64,000 nucleotides of DNA from Clostridia bacterium (GCA_017513525.1 JAFXFC010000052.1:62001-126000), one strand, 5' to 3'; numbered from the stretch's first letter, positions 1 to 10,073 are shown. Notes: generated by a model from the letters alone, not told the origin. Numbers and translations: made by a program.

Positions 1-573
1 GGGGAGAGAGCCTGTAAGGATCGGATAATGCTTTGTTATAAGGGCACTGTCGGGTGCTTCCTCTTTGATGTCTGATACGGTACCGGTGAAGGTCATGTTT
101 TCAGGTGAACTCAGTTCAACCTTTTGCCCTTTTTCTATAAAGTGCACATCGTAATCATTGTCTATAAAGACAGCCCCCTGCTTTACGGAAACGGCAGTGT
201 CTGTGTGGTATCTTGAAATCGTTTCCGTGACAGGTTTTTCTGCTGATATTGTCGGGATTTTTGAGTCTTCTATAACAAAGTTTATAATACTGACAGTGAG
301 AAAAAGGGCGAGTATTGCTGAAAGTATTATAATAAGCCGGGTTCTTCTTTTATTTTTATTTTCTCGCTTTTTATTGGCCTTTTTTTCTTTTTCGAGAGCT
401 TTCTTCGCATCCTTTGGTAAAAAACGCTGAGCGGCATCTGATGTAAGAATAGGCTCTGTGATTTTTGCTGTGTCCGGGTCTTTTGCAATCATTTTGTCCG
501 GAATAGTACTTTCATCTATATCAAATACCCCTGAAATATCGGGATAATCATTCTGATTGTTTTTCTTATTCAT
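1..573 (-). CDS. Membrane-anchored protein, C-terminus cut by window edge (possible HlyD-like adaptor)
   Basis: The gene runs leftward off the window, so 191 residues are visible. It starts at ATG 571-573 behind a GGTGGG ribosome site. The first ~78 residues are hydrophilic and very rich in Lys/Glu (a basic stretch just before the membrane), followed by one transmembrane segment at about residues 79-100. The rest is outside the membrane and contains short beta-strand patterns (TAVSVKQGAVFIDNDYDVHFIEKGQKVEL) broken up as in the barrel-sandwich part of membrane fusion/efflux adaptor proteins. This resemblance is an inference from a partial sequence. It is divergent to the lipoprotein gene at 682. 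Nothing in the neighbourhood confirms an efflux role. Confidence 0.5.
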   Translation of the reverse strand, partial: MNKKNNQNDYPDISGVFDIDESTIPDKMIAKDPDTAKITEPILTSDAAQRFLPKDAKKALEKEKKANKKRENKNKRRTRLIIILSAILALFLTVSIINFVIEDSKIPTISAEKPVTETISRYHTDTAVSVKQGAVFIDNDYDVHFIEKGQKVELSSPENMTFTGTVSDIKEEAPDSALITKHYPILTGSLP

Positions 574-681
574 TCAAGATCCCACCTTTTATTGTTCTAT
601 TAAAATATTATAGTACATAAAATATAAATATGGAATAGTCAAACGCAAAAAAAGAGTTTTGACAGGGTGATTATATTAATT

Positions 682-1179
682 ATGTTAAAAAAAATAATAT
701 CCCTTTTGTTGATAATTGCTGTAAGTTTTTCTGTAGTTTCGTGTAACAGAGAAAACCGTTTTGTCTTTTCGGAGCTGCTTAAAAGAATCGAAAAAGAGCT
801 TCCGGATGTCCCGGTAAATATGGAGGATGCATTTTTCTCCGACGGCGAATGGTTTCTGTTTCTTTCTATGTCTGAAGAAAATGATATCATCATAACAGCC
901 TCGGAGGATGAAAGCAATAAATATCTTACATCTGTTGCCGTAAGCTCCGTAAATATGGGGCTTGAGGGGCAAGCAGAACAATACATAAAAGTATGCGAAG
1001 CGGCGGCAGATGCTTTTATTTTCGGTATAGATGCAAAAAAGGCATTGGAATCAATAGGCTTTTACACTGAAAATATCATATTTTCCGATGAAGTAAGATT
1101 TTTCGAGGAAGGGAGATTTAAGCTATCCTTTTTTAATGCAGATATCGGAAGCACACTTTTTATGGAAATAATATATTAA
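682..1179 (+). CDS. Small lipoprotein of unknown function
   Basis: A 165-residue protein with a classical lipoprotein signal: MLKKIISLLLIIAVSFSVVSC, with the lipobox VVSC placing the lipidated cysteine at residue 21. The mature part is acidic and shows no family I recognise. A GTG at 667 in the same frame is also possible; I prefer ATG 682 because the signal peptide then begins with MLKK, as usual, although the AGGGTG ribosome site is 12 bases away. It lies alone between two divergent/convergent neighbours and ends at a hairpin shared with cysS. Confidence 0.7.
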   Translation: MLKKIISLLLIIAVSFSVVSCNRENRFVFSELLKRIEKELPDVPVNMEDAFFSDGEWFLFLSMSEENDIIITASEDESNKYLTSVAVSSVNMGLEGQAEQYIKVCEAAADAFIFGIDAKKALESIGFYTENIIFSDEVRFFEEGRFKLSFFNADIGSTLFMEIIY

Positions 1180-1184
1180 AAGAT

Positions 1185-1218
1185 AACCGCAGACAATGTA
1201 AAATCAAAGTCTGCGGTT
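1185..1218. terminator. Hairpin between convergent lipoprotein gene and cysS
   Basis: Arms AACCGCAGAC (1185-1194) and GTCTGCGGTT (1209-1218) are perfect complements. On the minus strand a short TCTTTT run follows, so it best serves the cysE-cysS transcript; on the plus strand the T-rich tail is weak. Confidence 0.7.
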
Positions 1219-1228
1219 AATTGATTGT

Positions 1229-2632
1229 TTATGCTTTGTGCCATTTTACGCCCTGTGGAGTATCTTCAAGCACAATGCCCATTTCAGTGAGCTTGTTTCT
1301 TATTTCATCGGCTTTTGCCCAGTTCTTTTCTTTTCTCGCTGCAGTTCTTTCGGAAATAAGTGCTTCAATTTCTGATGCATCTTCGTCATTATCATCGGAA
1401 TTTTCGTTATAAACGATACCGAGAACTCCCGTAAGCTCATCAAATATTTCCATAGCTGCTTTAAGAGCTGCTTTCGATGCGTCTTCCACGAGAACAGTCT
1501 TGTTGATATATCTTACGAGATCAAAGAGAGTGCCTATTGCATCTGCGGTGTTAAGGTCATCATCTAATGCATCACAGAACTTATTCTTGAAAAGTGAGAA
1601 ATTCTTTAAAATTTCTTCAGATACAGTTCCTTCTTCAGTTGCATTTGCCATAGCAAAATCAAGTGAATCTCTGCAGGTGTGAAGACGAGTGAGTGAAGCC
1701 TTACACTGCATGAGGGAATCATAAGAATAATTGATGGGGCTGCGGTAATGGCATGATATCATAAGAAGTCTTATGGGCTCATATCCGAATTGCTTTGCAA
1801 CATCTCTTACGGTAAAGAAATTTCCCTTTGATTTTGACATTTTTTCATTGTCAACGGTTATAAATCCGTTATGCATCCAATAATTTGAGAAGGGAACTCC
1901 GTTGCAGCATTCGCTTTGTGCAATTTCGTTTTCATGGTGAGGGAAAACAAGATCCTGTCCGCCGCAGTGAATGTCAATAGTTTTTCCGAGATATTTTCTG
2001 CTCATTGCGGAACACTCAATATGCCAACCGGGACGGCCCTGTCCCCAGGGAGACTCCCAATAGGGCTCGCCGGGCTTTGAACCCTTCCAGAGGGCAAAGT
2101 CCATGCTCTCTCTCTTAATTTCGCCTACATTTATTCTTGCACCTGACATAAGGTCATCAAGAGGCTGGTGGGAAAGCTTGCCGTATTCATTGAATTTCAG
2201 AGGACTGAAATAGACATCGTTTCCTGCCTGATAAGCAAAGCCTTTTTCTATAAGAGTTTCAATAATTGAAATTATTTCATCAATGTTTTCCGTAGCCTTG
2301 GGATGAATGGTGGCTTCTCTTACATTAAGACCGCCGGCATCCGTTTTGTATTCGGAAATGTATTTTTCTGAAATTTCAGAAAAGGTCACACCTTCGTCAT
2401 TGGCTCTGTTTATTATTTTATCGTCTATGTCGGTAAAATTCTGAACGAAAATGACCTTATTACCCTTATATTCGAGGTAACGCCTGAGTACATCGAATAC
2501 GCAGATGGGACGGGCATTTCCTATGTGAATATAATTATAGACCGTAGGTCCGCAGGCGTAAATTCTGTATTCGCCTTCGTTAATGGGTTTGAGTTCTTCT
2601 TTTTGTCTTGTGAGTGTGTTATACACTTTCAT
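1229..2632 (-). CDS. cysS: Cysteine--tRNA ligase
   Basis: Class I aminoacyl-tRNA synthetase of 467 residues, the normal bacterial CysRS length, charging tRNA-Cys in the cytoplasm. The HIGH motif is HIGNARP (about residues 36-42), preceded by the ACGPTVYNY signature whose Cys is a zinc ligand; HIECSAMS and [10 protein letters not shown] supply the other zinc ligands, and KMSKSKGNF is the KMSKS loop. Its start overlaps the last 14 bases of cysE, so the two are translationally coupled, the usual Firmicutes pairing of cysteine synthesis with cysteine charging. It is the last gene of the leftward run and ends at the hairpin at 1185-1218. Confidence 0.97.
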   Translation of the reverse strand: MKVYNTLTRQKEELKPINEGEYRIYACGPTVYNYIHIGNARPICVFDVLRRYLEYKGNKVIFVQNFTDIDDKIINRANDEGVTFSEISEKYISEYKTDAGGLNVREATIHPKATENIDEIISIIETLIEKGFAYQAGNDVYFSPLKFNEYGKLSHQPLDDLMSGARINVGEIKRESMDFALWKGSKPGEPYWESPWGQGRPGWHIECSAMSRKYLGKTIDIHCGGQDLVFPHHENEIAQSECCNGVPFSNYWMHNGFITVDNEKMSKSKGNFFTVRDVAKQFGYEPIRLLMISCHYRSPINYSYDSLMQCKASLTRLHTCRDSLDFAMANATEEGTVSEEILKNFSLFKNKFCDALDDDLNTADAIGTLFDLVRYINKTVLVEDASKAALKAAMEIFDELTGVLGIVYNENSDDNDEDASEIEALISERTAARKEKNWAKADEIRNKLTEMGIVLEDTPQGVKWHKA

Positions 2633-3278
2633 TGTCCGGATCTCCTTTTAATGCTAAAAGCTCATTTTCGAGCTGTTCAATGCGTTTGTATAATTTTTCA
2701 AATTCCTGGGAAACGGGGTCGGGCATATGTATCTGGTCGAGATTATCGACTCTTTTTCCGTCCCGTTTTACTATTCTTGCGGGAGCGCCGACAGCAGTGC
2801 AGTTATCGGGTATTTCATGGAGAACTACAGAGCCTGCCGCAATATTTGAGTTGTTGCCTACAGTAAAGGGGCCGAGAACCTTTGAGCCTGCGCCTATCAT
2901 AACTCCTGAGCCGACGGTGGGATGTCTTTTACCGATATCCTTTCCCGTACCGCCGAGAGTTACCCCCTGATAAATAGTGACATCGTCGCCTATTTCTGCT
3001 GTTTCTCCTATGACAACGCCTGTGCCGTGGTCAATAAAGAAACGTCTGCCGATTTTAGCTCCCGGATGTATTTCTATATTTGTTTTTCTTGCGCTTCGCT
3101 GAGAAATCAGTCTTGCGGCAAAGTGCATGTTGTGCTTATAAAACCAATGGGCTTTACGGTGTGCTCTTACAGCTTTAAGACCGGGGTAAAGAAGAAGTAT
3201 TTCCAGTGCAGAGGTTGCAGCAGGATCTCTTTCTCTGATGCAGTTTATATCTTCTTTAAGTGTTTTAAAGTAATTCAA
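2619..3278 (-). CDS. cysE: Serine O-acetyltransferase
   Basis: A 219-residue enzyme that makes O-acetylserine from serine and acetyl-CoA, the first step of cysteine synthesis. The N-terminal helical domain carries KEDINCIRERDPAA, and the C-terminal left-handed beta-helix shows hexapeptide repeats with the catalytic HPGAKIGRRFFIDHGTG stretch and the GGTGKDIGKRHPTVG loop. The start is probably TTG at 3276-3278, because the frame is otherwise open back to the stop of the preceding kinase gene and no ATG is present; no strong ribosome site is visible, which suggests reinitiation from the upstream gene 30 bases away. It overlaps cysS by 14 bases. Confidence 0.95.
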   Translation of the reverse strand: MNYFKTLKEDINCIRERDPAATSALEILLLYPGLKAVRAHRKAHWFYKHNMHFAARLISQRSARKTNIEIHPGAKIGRRFFIDHGTGVVIGETAEIGDDVTIYQGVTLGGTGKDIGKRHPTVGSGVMIGAGSKVLGPFTVGNNSNIAAGSVVLHEIPDNCTAVGAPARIVKRDGKRVDNLDQIHMPDPVSQEFEKLYKRIEQLENELLALKGDPDNESV

Positions 3279-3308
3279 CTGTATTATGTCGTCGCTTTCT
3301 GTATAAGA

Positions 3309-5072
3309 TTATTGAAGAGAAGGTGCAGTTGTGCCTAAGCTTTCAAGGAACTGCTCAACCGAGTTTCCGGCATTTGAAGAATCCTGTGTTGACGCTTCTT
3401 CAAGAGAGGTGTAAATAACTATAGTGATAGTGTCGCCCTCTTTTACAACGCTGTCTTTAGGCGGAATGGTTTCTGCAATGGTTCCGCCTTCGTGAGTACC
3501 GTCGTTATGTATTGCCGACTGTTTGCAGATAAGTCCCTGTGAGGAGAAGGTTTCTTCTGCCTGCTCATATGTCCAGCCTGTAACATCCGTCAGTGCAAAG
3601 GTTTTGGGACCCTTGCTTACTGTCAGAATGATGGTGTCACCGGCGGAAGCCTGAGACTGATAGGGGATGCTCTGAGCAATTACCATGCCTGCCATATCTG
3701 TGGCACTGTGTTCTTCAACGGTCTGGAATTTGAAATAGGCAGTATATTGCTCGTTTGTTATGATATCGGAAATGTGTCCGCCTACAAAATTCGGAACAGA
3801 TACGATAGCTGAAGCCTGTGTTGTTGTCTCATCAGAGGGATTAGGATTATTTGTATCAATAAGTTCACTTGCAAGAATGCCGATTCCGATAAGAAGTCCG
3901 ACGAGAATAACGCAAAGGACGGCAATAAGAGTATTCTTCTTTTTGCTTTCCTGCTTTTTAATATACTGCTGTGCTTTTACCGTTTCTTGTGATACGGGTG
4001 CAGCTTTTGCCTTGGCTGCAGGAGGAGCCGCAGGTGTAACGGGCTTCGGTGCAGGTGCTGCAGGCTTTTGCGCAGATTCATTATAAAGCTTTGCAGAAGC
4101 GCCGATAACTCTCGGTGAAGCCGAAAGATCGCTTCTGAGCTGCTCAATGTTATCCGTGCGCTCGGTAGATTCTATTGCCATGCCGTTAATAAGAGCATTT
4201 ATGACATAAGGGGGAAGCTGCTCCGCAAATTTTGCAGGGATCATCATCTGATCGTTAATGGCTCTTGCTTTTGCATCGATAGGTGTAGTTCCAATGAGTG
4301 CACGGTAAAGTATACTGCAAAAAGCATATATATCGCTCCATGCACCGATCTTCCCGTTTAATGTGTGTTGCTCAAGCGGTGTGTAGCCGTCAAAAAATTC
4401 AGCATCAAGAGCACCTGAAACAGTTCTTGCAGGCTCTATGCAGAAATCCGTAAGTTTGAGCTTACCTTCTTTTGAAAAGATAAAAGAAGAGGGGTTTATG
4501 CCTTTATGAATAACACCTGATGTGTGAAGTGTTCCAAGGGTCGAAAGCACGGGCATGAATATTATTCTTGCTTTTTCCCACGGAATATAACCTTCTGCGG
4601 TTTCCAGAAGATAATCACGAAGAGTTATTCTTTCGGATTCGTCATAAACAGCATATGCACTTCCGTTTGCCTGAAATACTTCAGTTACACTTACGAGTGC
4701 GGTAAGTCCCTTAAGACGCATAATTTTTGTCCACAGTGAAATAAATGAATTAAGATACTGTGTGTAAACGGCTTCATTTCCGTTTTTTGCAATTACGGAA
4801 ATTTCATCTGCATCTCTTATTGCCAGCTGTTCGGGAAAAAATTCTCTTATGGAAACAGGCTTATTAAGTCTGAGATCATATGCGGAATAAGTTATTCCCT
4901 CGCAGTTGTGTTTTTGAGCTTTTGCTATGAGATAACGCTGTGAAACCAGAGTTTTTATAGGAAGAAGCGGGGACACCTGAACAATATCCGTGTCTTTGCG
5001 GCAGTTAGGGCATATTCCGTTTTCATTTTTTTCGCCCAGGCATACCATACAAAGTTTAGAAATATCAGTCAT
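3309..5072 (-). CDS. Zinc-ribbon/PASTA protein kinase homologue, likely pseudokinase
   Basis: A 587-residue membrane protein. Order: zinc ribbon (CMVC...CPNC, residues 8-24); kinase-like domain about 45-310; Ala/Pro-rich linker; basic stretch and transmembrane helix about 378-400; two PASTA domains to about residue 560. The family (Clostridia kinases with a GITYxAYD and IKEYFP pattern) is recognisable, but the key catalytic positions are altered: the beta-3 lysine is Arg76 (IREFFP), the glycine loop is lost (KAQKHNCEG), HRDxKxxN reads HKGINPSS (His189, Gly191 in place of Asp, Ser196 in place of Asn) and DFG reads DFC (209-211). I infer a peptidoglycan-sensing pseudokinase rather than an active kinase. 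It heads a leftward run with cysE-cysS. Confidence 0.85.
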   Translation of the reverse strand: MTDISKLCMVCLGEKNENGICPNCRKDTDIVQVSPLLPIKTLVSQRYLIAKAQKHNCEGITYSAYDLRLNKPVSIREFFPEQLAIRDADEISVIAKNGNEAVYTQYLNSFISLWTKIMRLKGLTALVSVTEVFQANGSAYAVYDESERITLRDYLLETAEGYIPWEKARIIFMPVLSTLGTLHTSGVIHKGINPSSFIFSKEGKLKLTDFCIEPARTVSGALDAEFFDGYTPLEQHTLNGKIGAWSDIYAFCSILYRALIGTTPIDAKARAINDQMMIPAKFAEQLPPYVINALINGMAIESTERTDNIEQLRSDLSASPRVIGASAKLYNESAQKPAAPAPKPVTPAAPPAAKAKAAPVSQETVKAQQYIKKQESKKKNTLIAVLCVILVGLLIGIGILASELIDTNNPNPSDETTTQASAIVSVPNFVGGHISDIITNEQYTAYFKFQTVEEHSATDMAGMVIAQSIPYQSQASAGDTIILTVSKGPKTFALTDVTGWTYEQAEETFSSQGLICKQSAIHNDGTHEGGTIAETIPPKDSVVKEGDTITIVIYTSLEEASTQDSSNAGNSVEQFLESLGTTAPSLQ

Positions 5073-5120
5073 TATTTATTTCATCTCCGTCAGTATTTAT
5101 TAAATAATTATTCATAATAA

Positions 5121-5149
5121 AGTTTAGCATAAGTAAGGCAGTAATACAA
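5121..5149 (-). promoter_or_regulatory. Sigma-A-type promoter for the pseudokinase-cysE-cysS run
   Basis: On the minus strand, -35 TTGTAT (5144-5149) and -10 TAAACT (5121-5126) are separated by 17 bases, about 50 bases upstream of the ATG at 5072. Pattern match only. Confidence 0.5.
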
Positions 5150-5276
5150 GATTTTTTTTGCAAAATAAATATATAAAATGGTTTTTTTATGCAAGTGTGT
5201 TTAGCAGACTGTAATGTTGACTGCTATTATTTTTCGAAAATATAGGGATAAAGAGGAAAAAATTATCATTTTTCTC

Positions 5277-5305
5277 TTGACAAACCGCCTTGGCGGATAT
5301 ATATT
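5277..5305 (+). promoter_or_regulatory. Promoter of the hrcA operon
   Basis: A perfect -35 TTGACA (5277-5282), 17-base spacer and -10 TATATT (5300-5305). The spacer contains a short GC-rich inverted repeat, CCGCC-TT-GGCGG (5285-5296), in otherwise AT-rich DNA. The CIRCE operator starts 10 bases after the -10, over the expected start site. Confidence 0.8.
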
Positions 5306-5315
5306 ATAAATGTAA

Positions 5316-5342
5316 TTAGCACTCGATGTAATAGAGTGCTAA
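5316..5342 (+). promoter_or_regulatory. CIRCE operator (HrcA binding site)
   Basis: Exact consensus: TTAGCACTC (5316-5324), nine bases, GAGTGCTAA (5334-5342). HrcA bound here represses the downstream hrcA-grpE-dnaK-dnaJ transcript until heat shock titrates GroEL. It lies between the promoter and the hrcA ribosome site (AGGAGG, 5355-5360). Confidence 0.97.
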
Positions 5343-5367
5343 CAAAAAACAGGCAGGAGGAATTACC

Positions 5368-6396
5368 GTGGAGCTTTCCGAAAGAAAAGAAATGATACTT
5401 TCGGCCGTTATCGAAAGATTTCTGACCACGGGCGAGCCTGTAGGCTCAAAATTCCTTGTGGGAGTTTTATCTGTGCCCGTTTCATCTGCCACAATAAGAA
5501 ACGATATGGCATATCTTTCTGATATGGGCTATCTTGATCAGCCTCATACCTCGGCAGGCAGGGTGCCTTCTGATAAAGGCTACAGATATTATATAGAAAA
5601 GCTTTTACTTAATTTTACCCCGTCTGATGCAGATATGTTCAGAATTCTCAGCAGTATTGACCGTTCTGAGGGTGATACGGTAGGTATTCTCTCACAAATA
5701 TGTGATGTGCTTTCAGCTGTTACGGGTCTTACGGCAGTTGCAGTAACTCCCCACAGCGAGAATGCGGTCATTACAGGTACACAGCTTATTCCCTTAAGTA
5801 ACAAGAATGTTATGCTGGTTGTAACGACTTCCGTGGGAGTTACAAAGAGCAGAATAGCAAAGCTTGACTGTGAAATAGACTATCCGCTGATGGAGCTTTT
5901 TTATAATGTAACGGCAGCGAATTTTATAGGAATTAACTGTTCCGAATTTACAACGGCGAAGCTTCAGTGCGTTGCGGCATCCTTAGGTGAGCGTTCTCTT
6001 GATATAATGCCTCTTATGGTATCATTCTTTGAAGCCTGTCTTGAAGCATCGGGAGCGGATGTTATTGTAAAAGGGCAGTCACAGCTTCTTGAAAGTGCAG
6101 AGCTTTCATCCACCGCACTTGAAATTATTGAACTGCTCAGAAATAAAAGTGCCGCTTCGGCAGTTTTTGAGGCTGATAAGGATCAGCCCGTAGAAATTAA
6201 AATAGGAACGGAAAATGAATTCCGCTGTATGAGAAGGGCTGCCGTGATAAAAGCTCCTTATAAAATAGGAGATGCGTCAGTCGGATCCATAGGTGTTATA
6301 GGACCTACAAAAATGGACTATTCCAGAGTTTTACCTTTGGTAAAGTATATAAGTGAGGTAGCAGGAACTATTCTCGCAGAAGTAATTGAAAACTAA
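5368..6396 (+). CDS. hrcA: Heat-inducible transcription repressor HrcA
   Basis: A 342-residue repressor that binds CIRCE. The N-terminal winged helix is clear (LSERKEMILSAVIERFLTTGEPVGSK, then SSATIRNDMAYL as the recognition helix and PHTSAGRVPSDKGYRYY), followed by the GAF-like dimerisation domain and the C-terminal GVIGPTKMDYSRV motif. It uses GTG at 5368-5370 with AGGAGG seven bases upstream. First gene of the operon and, through the CIRCE site, autoregulated. Confidence 0.97.
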   Translation: MELSERKEMILSAVIERFLTTGEPVGSKFLVGVLSVPVSSATIRNDMAYLSDMGYLDQPHTSAGRVPSDKGYRYYIEKLLLNFTPSDADMFRILSSIDRSEGDTVGILSQICDVLSAVTGLTAVAVTPHSENAVITGTQLIPLSNKNVMLVVTTSVGVTKSRIAKLDCEIDYPLMELFYNVTAANFIGINCSEFTTAKLQCVAASLGERSLDIMPLMVSFFEACLEASGADVIVKGQSQLLESAELSSTALEIIELLRNKSAASAVFEADKDQPVEIKIGTENEFRCMRRAAVIKAPYKIGDASVGSIGVIGPTKMDYSRVLPLVKYISEVAGTILAEVIEN

Positions 6397-6408
6397 GAAA
6401 GGACGGTT

Positions 6409-6960
6409 TTGATTTTGGCAAAGGATAAGAAAAAAGATAAGGAAAACAGTGTCCCCGAAGCTGAAAAAGCCGTAGAAAATGCTGAAGAAGCAAAAGCTGA
6501 AGAAGCTGTTGATGAAAAAGATGCTTTGATAGAGGAACTCAATAAGAAGCTCCTTGAAGCAAATGATAAACTGCTCAGAACCGTTGCGGAATACGATAAT
6601 TTCCGTAAACGCAGTGTAAAAGAAAAGGAAGCAATATATTCCGACTCAAAAACGGACATAATAGGAAAGATTCTTCCCGTAATTGATAATTTCGAAAGAG
6701 CGGCATCAGCTGATTCCGATCCCGAAAATTATAAAAAAGGCATAGATATGACCGTGAAGCAGCTTCTTGAGGTTTTTTCTTCTCTCGGAGTTGAAGCTTT
6801 CGGAGAAAAGGGTGAAGAATTTGACCCCAATATCCATAACGGTGTTATGCACATAGATGACGAAAACTTAGGTGAAAACGTGATTTCGGAAGTCTATATA
6901 AAGGGTTATAAAATGGGTGACAGAGTAATCCGTCACGCTACTGTAATAGTTGCTAACTGA
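6409..6960 (+). CDS. grpE: Nucleotide exchange factor GrpE
   Basis: A 183-residue co-chaperone that releases ADP from DnaK. The first ~55 residues are Lys/Glu-rich and disordered to coiled coil, then LLRTVAEYDNFRKRSVKEKE and the C-terminal beta domain ending ...YKMGDRVIRHATVIVAN, all family hallmarks. The start is not ATG: TTG at 6409 (5 bases after AGGA) or TTG at 6415 are both possible. It follows hrcA by 12 bases. Confidence 0.95.
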   Translation: MILAKDKKKDKENSVPEAEKAVENAEEAKAEEAVDEKDALIEELNKKLLEANDKLLRTVAEYDNFRKRSVKEKEAIYSDSKTDIIGKILPVIDNFERAASADSDPENYKKGIDMTVKQLLEVFSSLGVEAFGEKGEEFDPNIHNGVMHIDDENLGENVISEVYIKGYKMGDRVIRHATVIVAN

Positions 6961-6984
6961 TAAATATATTTGGAGGAAAAAATA

Positions 6985-8832
6985 ATGGCAAAAATTATTG
7001 GTATTGACTTAGGTACAACAAATTCATGTGTTGCAGTTATCGAAGGCGGCGAGCCCGTAGTTATCGCAAATGCAGAAGGTGCAAGAACAACTCCCTCTGT
7101 AGTTGCATTCGGTAAAACCGGTGAGAGAATGGTAGGTCAGGTCGCAAAAAGACAGGCTATCACAAACCCCGATAAGACAGTAGCATCCATCAAAAGACAG
7201 ATGGGTACTGAATACAGAGTAAAAATTGATGACAAAGCATATACGCCTCAGGAAATTTCTGCAATGATTCTTCAGAAGTTAAAGGCTGATGCTGAAAGCT
7301 ATCTCGGAACAACAGTAACAGAAGCTGTTATTACCGTTCCCGCATACTTTACAGACGCACAGCGTCAGGCTACGAAGGATGCAGGTAAAATTGCAGGTCT
7401 TGAAGTAAAGAGAATTATCAACGAGCCCACAGCAGCAGCACTCGCATACGGTATTGATAAGGAAAATGACCAGAAGGTTATGGTTTATGACCTTGGCGGC
7501 GGTACCTTCGACGTTTCCATTATTGAAATGGGCGACGGCGTTCAGGAGGTTCTTGCAACTGCAGGTAATAACCGTCTCGGTGGTGACGATTTCGACCAGA
7601 GAGTAATTGACTGGCTCGTAGCAGAATTCAAGAAGACTGACGGAATTGACCTCAGAGGCGATAAAATGGCTATGCAAAGACTCAAGGAAGCTGCAGAAAA
7701 GGCTAAAATTGAGCTTTCAGGTGTTACCACATCAGCAATAAGCCTTCCCTTTATCACAGCAGATGCAACAGGCCCCAAGCACCTTGAAATGACTCTTACA
7801 AGAGCAAAGTTCAACGAACTCACATCTGACCTTGTAGAAGCTACAATGGGTCCCGTTCGTCAGGCTATTCAGGATTCAGGTCTCAGAGTTGCTGAAATCG
7901 ACAAGGTTCTCATGGTCGGCGGTTCTTCAAGAATTCCCGCAGTTCAGGAAGCTATCAAGGCATTCACAGGCAAAGAGCCCTTCAAGGGTATCAATCCCGA
8001 CGAATGTGTTGCTGTCGGTGCTGCTATTCAGGCAGGTGTTCTCGGCGGCGATGTTCAGGGACTTCTTCTCCTTGACGTTACACCCCTTTCACTCGGTATT
8101 GAAACACTCGGCGGTGTTTGCACAAAGATCATTGAAAGAAATACAACTATTCCCACAAAGAAGAGTCAGATATTCTCGACAGCAGCAGATAATCAGTCTT
8201 CTGTTCAGGTTCATGTTCTTCAGGGCGAAAGAGAATTCGCAAAGGATAACAAGACTCTCGGTATGTTCATGCTTGACGGTATTCTTCCCGCAAGAAGAGG
8301 TGTTCCTCAGATCGAAGTTACCTTTGATATAGATGCTAACGGTATCGTTCATGTTTCTGCTAAGGACCTTGGCACAGGTAAGGAACAGGCTATCTCCATT
8401 ACAGCTTCTTCCAATATGAGTAAGGAAGACATAGAAAAGGCTGTAAGAGAAGCGGAACAGTTTGCAGAAGAAGACAAGAAGCGCAAGGAAGAGCTTGACA
8501 TCAAGAATAACGCAGACCAGATGATCTATCAGTGCGAAAAGCTCCTTTCCGAAAGCGGAGATAAGCTCAGTGATGAAGACAAGGCTAATATCAACACTGC
8601 AGTAGATGCCCTCAGAGAAGCTAACAAGGGCGAAGATTATAATCTTATCAAGTCCCGTCAGGAAGAGCTTACAAAGGTATTCTACGAAATTTCCGAAAAG
8701 CTCTATAAGGCTGCTGCTCCCGAACAGGGTGCTCCCGACTTCGGTGCAGGTGCAGGCTATCAGGATCCCGGTGCCGGTACTGCAAATGCAGACGGCGACG
8801 GATACTATGATGCTTCTTACACAGATGTTTAA
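6985..8832 (+). CDS. dnaK: Chaperone protein DnaK (Hsp70)
   Basis: A 615-residue ATP-driven chaperone. The nucleotide domain has [22 protein letters not shown] and the [10 protein letters not shown] motif; the interdomain linker is [14 protein letters not shown]; the substrate-binding domain and a Gly/Ala-rich tail follow. The region after EGARTTPS lacks the ~24-residue insert of Gram-negative DnaK, as expected for Bacillota. ATG 6985 is chosen because TGGAGG lies at 6971-6976; an in-frame TTG further upstream would put that site inside the gene. Codon use is more biased than in neighbours, as for a highly expressed gene. Confidence 0.98.
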   Translation: MAKIIGIDLGTTNSCVAVIEGGEPVVIANAEGARTTPSVVAFGKTGERMVGQVAKRQAITNPDKTVASIKRQMGTEYRVKIDDKAYTPQEISAMILQKLKADAESYLGTTVTEAVITVPAYFTDAQRQATKDAGKIAGLEVKRIINEPTAAALAYGIDKENDQKVMVYDLGGGTFDVSIIEMGDGVQEVLATAGNNRLGGDDFDQRVIDWLVAEFKKTDGIDLRGDKMAMQRLKEAAEKAKIELSGVTTSAISLPFITADATGPKHLEMTLTRAKFNELTSDLVEATMGPVRQAIQDSGLRVAEIDKVLMVGGSSRIPAVQEAIKAFTGKEPFKGINPDECVAVGAAIQAGVLGGDVQGLLLLDVTPLSLGIETLGGVCTKIIERNTTIPTKKSQIFSTAADNQSSVQVHVLQGEREFAKDNKTLGMFMLDGILPARRGVPQIEVTFDIDANGIVHVSAKDLGTGKEQAISITASSNMSKEDIEKAVREAEQFAEEDKKRKEELDIKNNADQMIYQCEKLLSESGDKLSDEDKANINTAVDALREANKGEDYNLIKSRQEELTKVFYEISEKLYKAAAPEQGAPDFGAGAGYQDPGAGTANADGDGYYDASYTDV

Positions 8833-8850
8833 TTCGTAAATTAAAATTTA

Positions 8851-8880
8851 AGCTGCGGAAGACTGAGTTTTCCGCGGCTT
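8851..8880 (+). terminator. Hairpin between dnaK and dnaJ
   Basis: AGCTGCGGAA (8851-8860) pairs with TTCCGCGGCT (8870-8879) with one G-T pair, but no T run follows. It may set relative amounts of DnaK and DnaJ by partial termination or as an RNA-processing/stability element. Confidence 0.5.
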
Positions 8881-8912
8881 TATGTACTTATCAAGACTAA
8901 AGGATAATTGTT

Positions 8913-10073
8913 ATGGCAGATAAACGAGATTATTATGAAGTCTTAGGTGTCAATAAAGGTGCCGGTGACGATGAAATAAAAAAAGCCTACCGTAAAATGG
9001 CTAAGCAGTATCACCCCGACTTAAATCCCGGAAATGCGGAAGCAGAAGCCAAGTTCAAGGAATGTAACGAAGCATATGAAGTGCTCTCCGACCCCGATAA
9101 AAAGGCAAAGTATGACCGTTTCGGTCATGCGGGTGTAGATCCCAATTACGGTGCCGGCGGCGGTGGCTTTGACGGCTTCGGCGGCATGGGCTTTGATATG
9201 GGTGATATCTTTTCATCCATTTTCGGTTCGGGATTTGGCGGCGGTTTCGGCGGCGGACAGCGAGTGAATCCCAATGCTCCCCAAAGAGGCGGAGATATTC
9301 AGACCAATATCACCATTTCCTTTGAAGAAGCTGCAAAGGGCTGTAAGAAGACCGTTGAAGTAAACAGAGTAGAGGTTTGCGACGGCTGCTCGGGTTCGGG
9401 TGCCGCTCCGGGTTCTACTGCACAGACGTGTTCACAGTGCGGCGGTTCAGGTCAGGTCATGAGTCAGCAGAGAACTATTTTAGGTGTTATGCAGACTCAG
9501 AAGCCCTGTCCCACCTGCGGCGGTAAGGGAACGATAATCCCCAATCCCTGCTCCAAATGCCGGGGCGCCGGAAGAGTCAGAAGACCTGCAAAGGTTGAAG
9601 TCAATATTCCCGCAGGTATCGACGACAGACAGGCGGTTTCGGTCCGTTCACAGGGCAACAAGGGTGTAAACGGCGGACCTGCAGGCGATCTCAGAGTAGG
9701 TGTAAATGTAAGAAACCATCCTTTCTTTGAAAGAGACGGTTATAATGTCTGGTATCAGGCTAACATAAGCTTTGCACAGGCAGCTCTCGGATGTGAGCTC
9801 ATAGTTCCCACTCTCGACGGTGATGTTAAATACACCGTCCCCGCAGGCACACAGCCGGGCGATGTATTCAAGCTCAAGGACAGAGGTATTCCCAATCTCA
9901 ACGGCAGATCAAAGGGCGATCAGCTTGTAAGAGTAGAAATAGTAGTTCCCAAAAAGCTTTCTCAGAAGCAAAAGGACCTCTTAAAAGAATTTGAAGCCGA
10001 TCTTAACCCCGGAAATGTGAACACTCTAAATGAAGACAAAGGCAAAGGCATCTTCGGAAAAAAGAAAAAATAA
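8913..10073 (+). CDS. dnaJ: Chaperone protein DnaJ (Hsp40)
   Basis: A 386-residue co-chaperone stimulating DnaK. J domain at residues 1-70 with the HPD motif (YHPDLNPGN), Gly/Phe-rich linker (about 75-115), a zinc-finger domain with four CxxCxGxG-type repeats ([32 protein letters not shown]) and the C-terminal substrate domain. Last gene of the CIRCE operon, ending at a strong terminator. Confidence 0.98.
   Translation: MADKRDYYEVLGVNKGAGDDEIKKAYRKMAKQYHPDLNPGNAEAEAKFKECNEAYEVLSDPDKKAKYDRFGHAGVDPNYGAGGGGFDGFGGMGFDMGDIFSSIFGSGFGGGFGGGQRVNPNAPQRGGDIQTNITISFEEAAKGCKKTVEVNRVEVCDGCSGSGAAPGSTAQTCSQCGGSGQVMSQQRTILGVMQTQKPCPTCGGKGTIIPNPCSKCRGAGRVRRPAKVEVNIPAGIDDRQAVSVRSQGNKGVNGGPAGDLRVGVNVRNHPFFERDGYNVWYQANISFAQAALGCELIVPTLDGDVKYTVPAGTQPGDVFKLKDRGIPNLNGRSKGDQLVRVEIVVPKKLSQKQKDLLKEFEADLNPGNVNTLNEDKGKGIFGKKKK

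Noticed and set aside
7279..8352. Antisense frames in dnaK
   Set aside because: Shadow of highly biased codons in dnaK, no start context.
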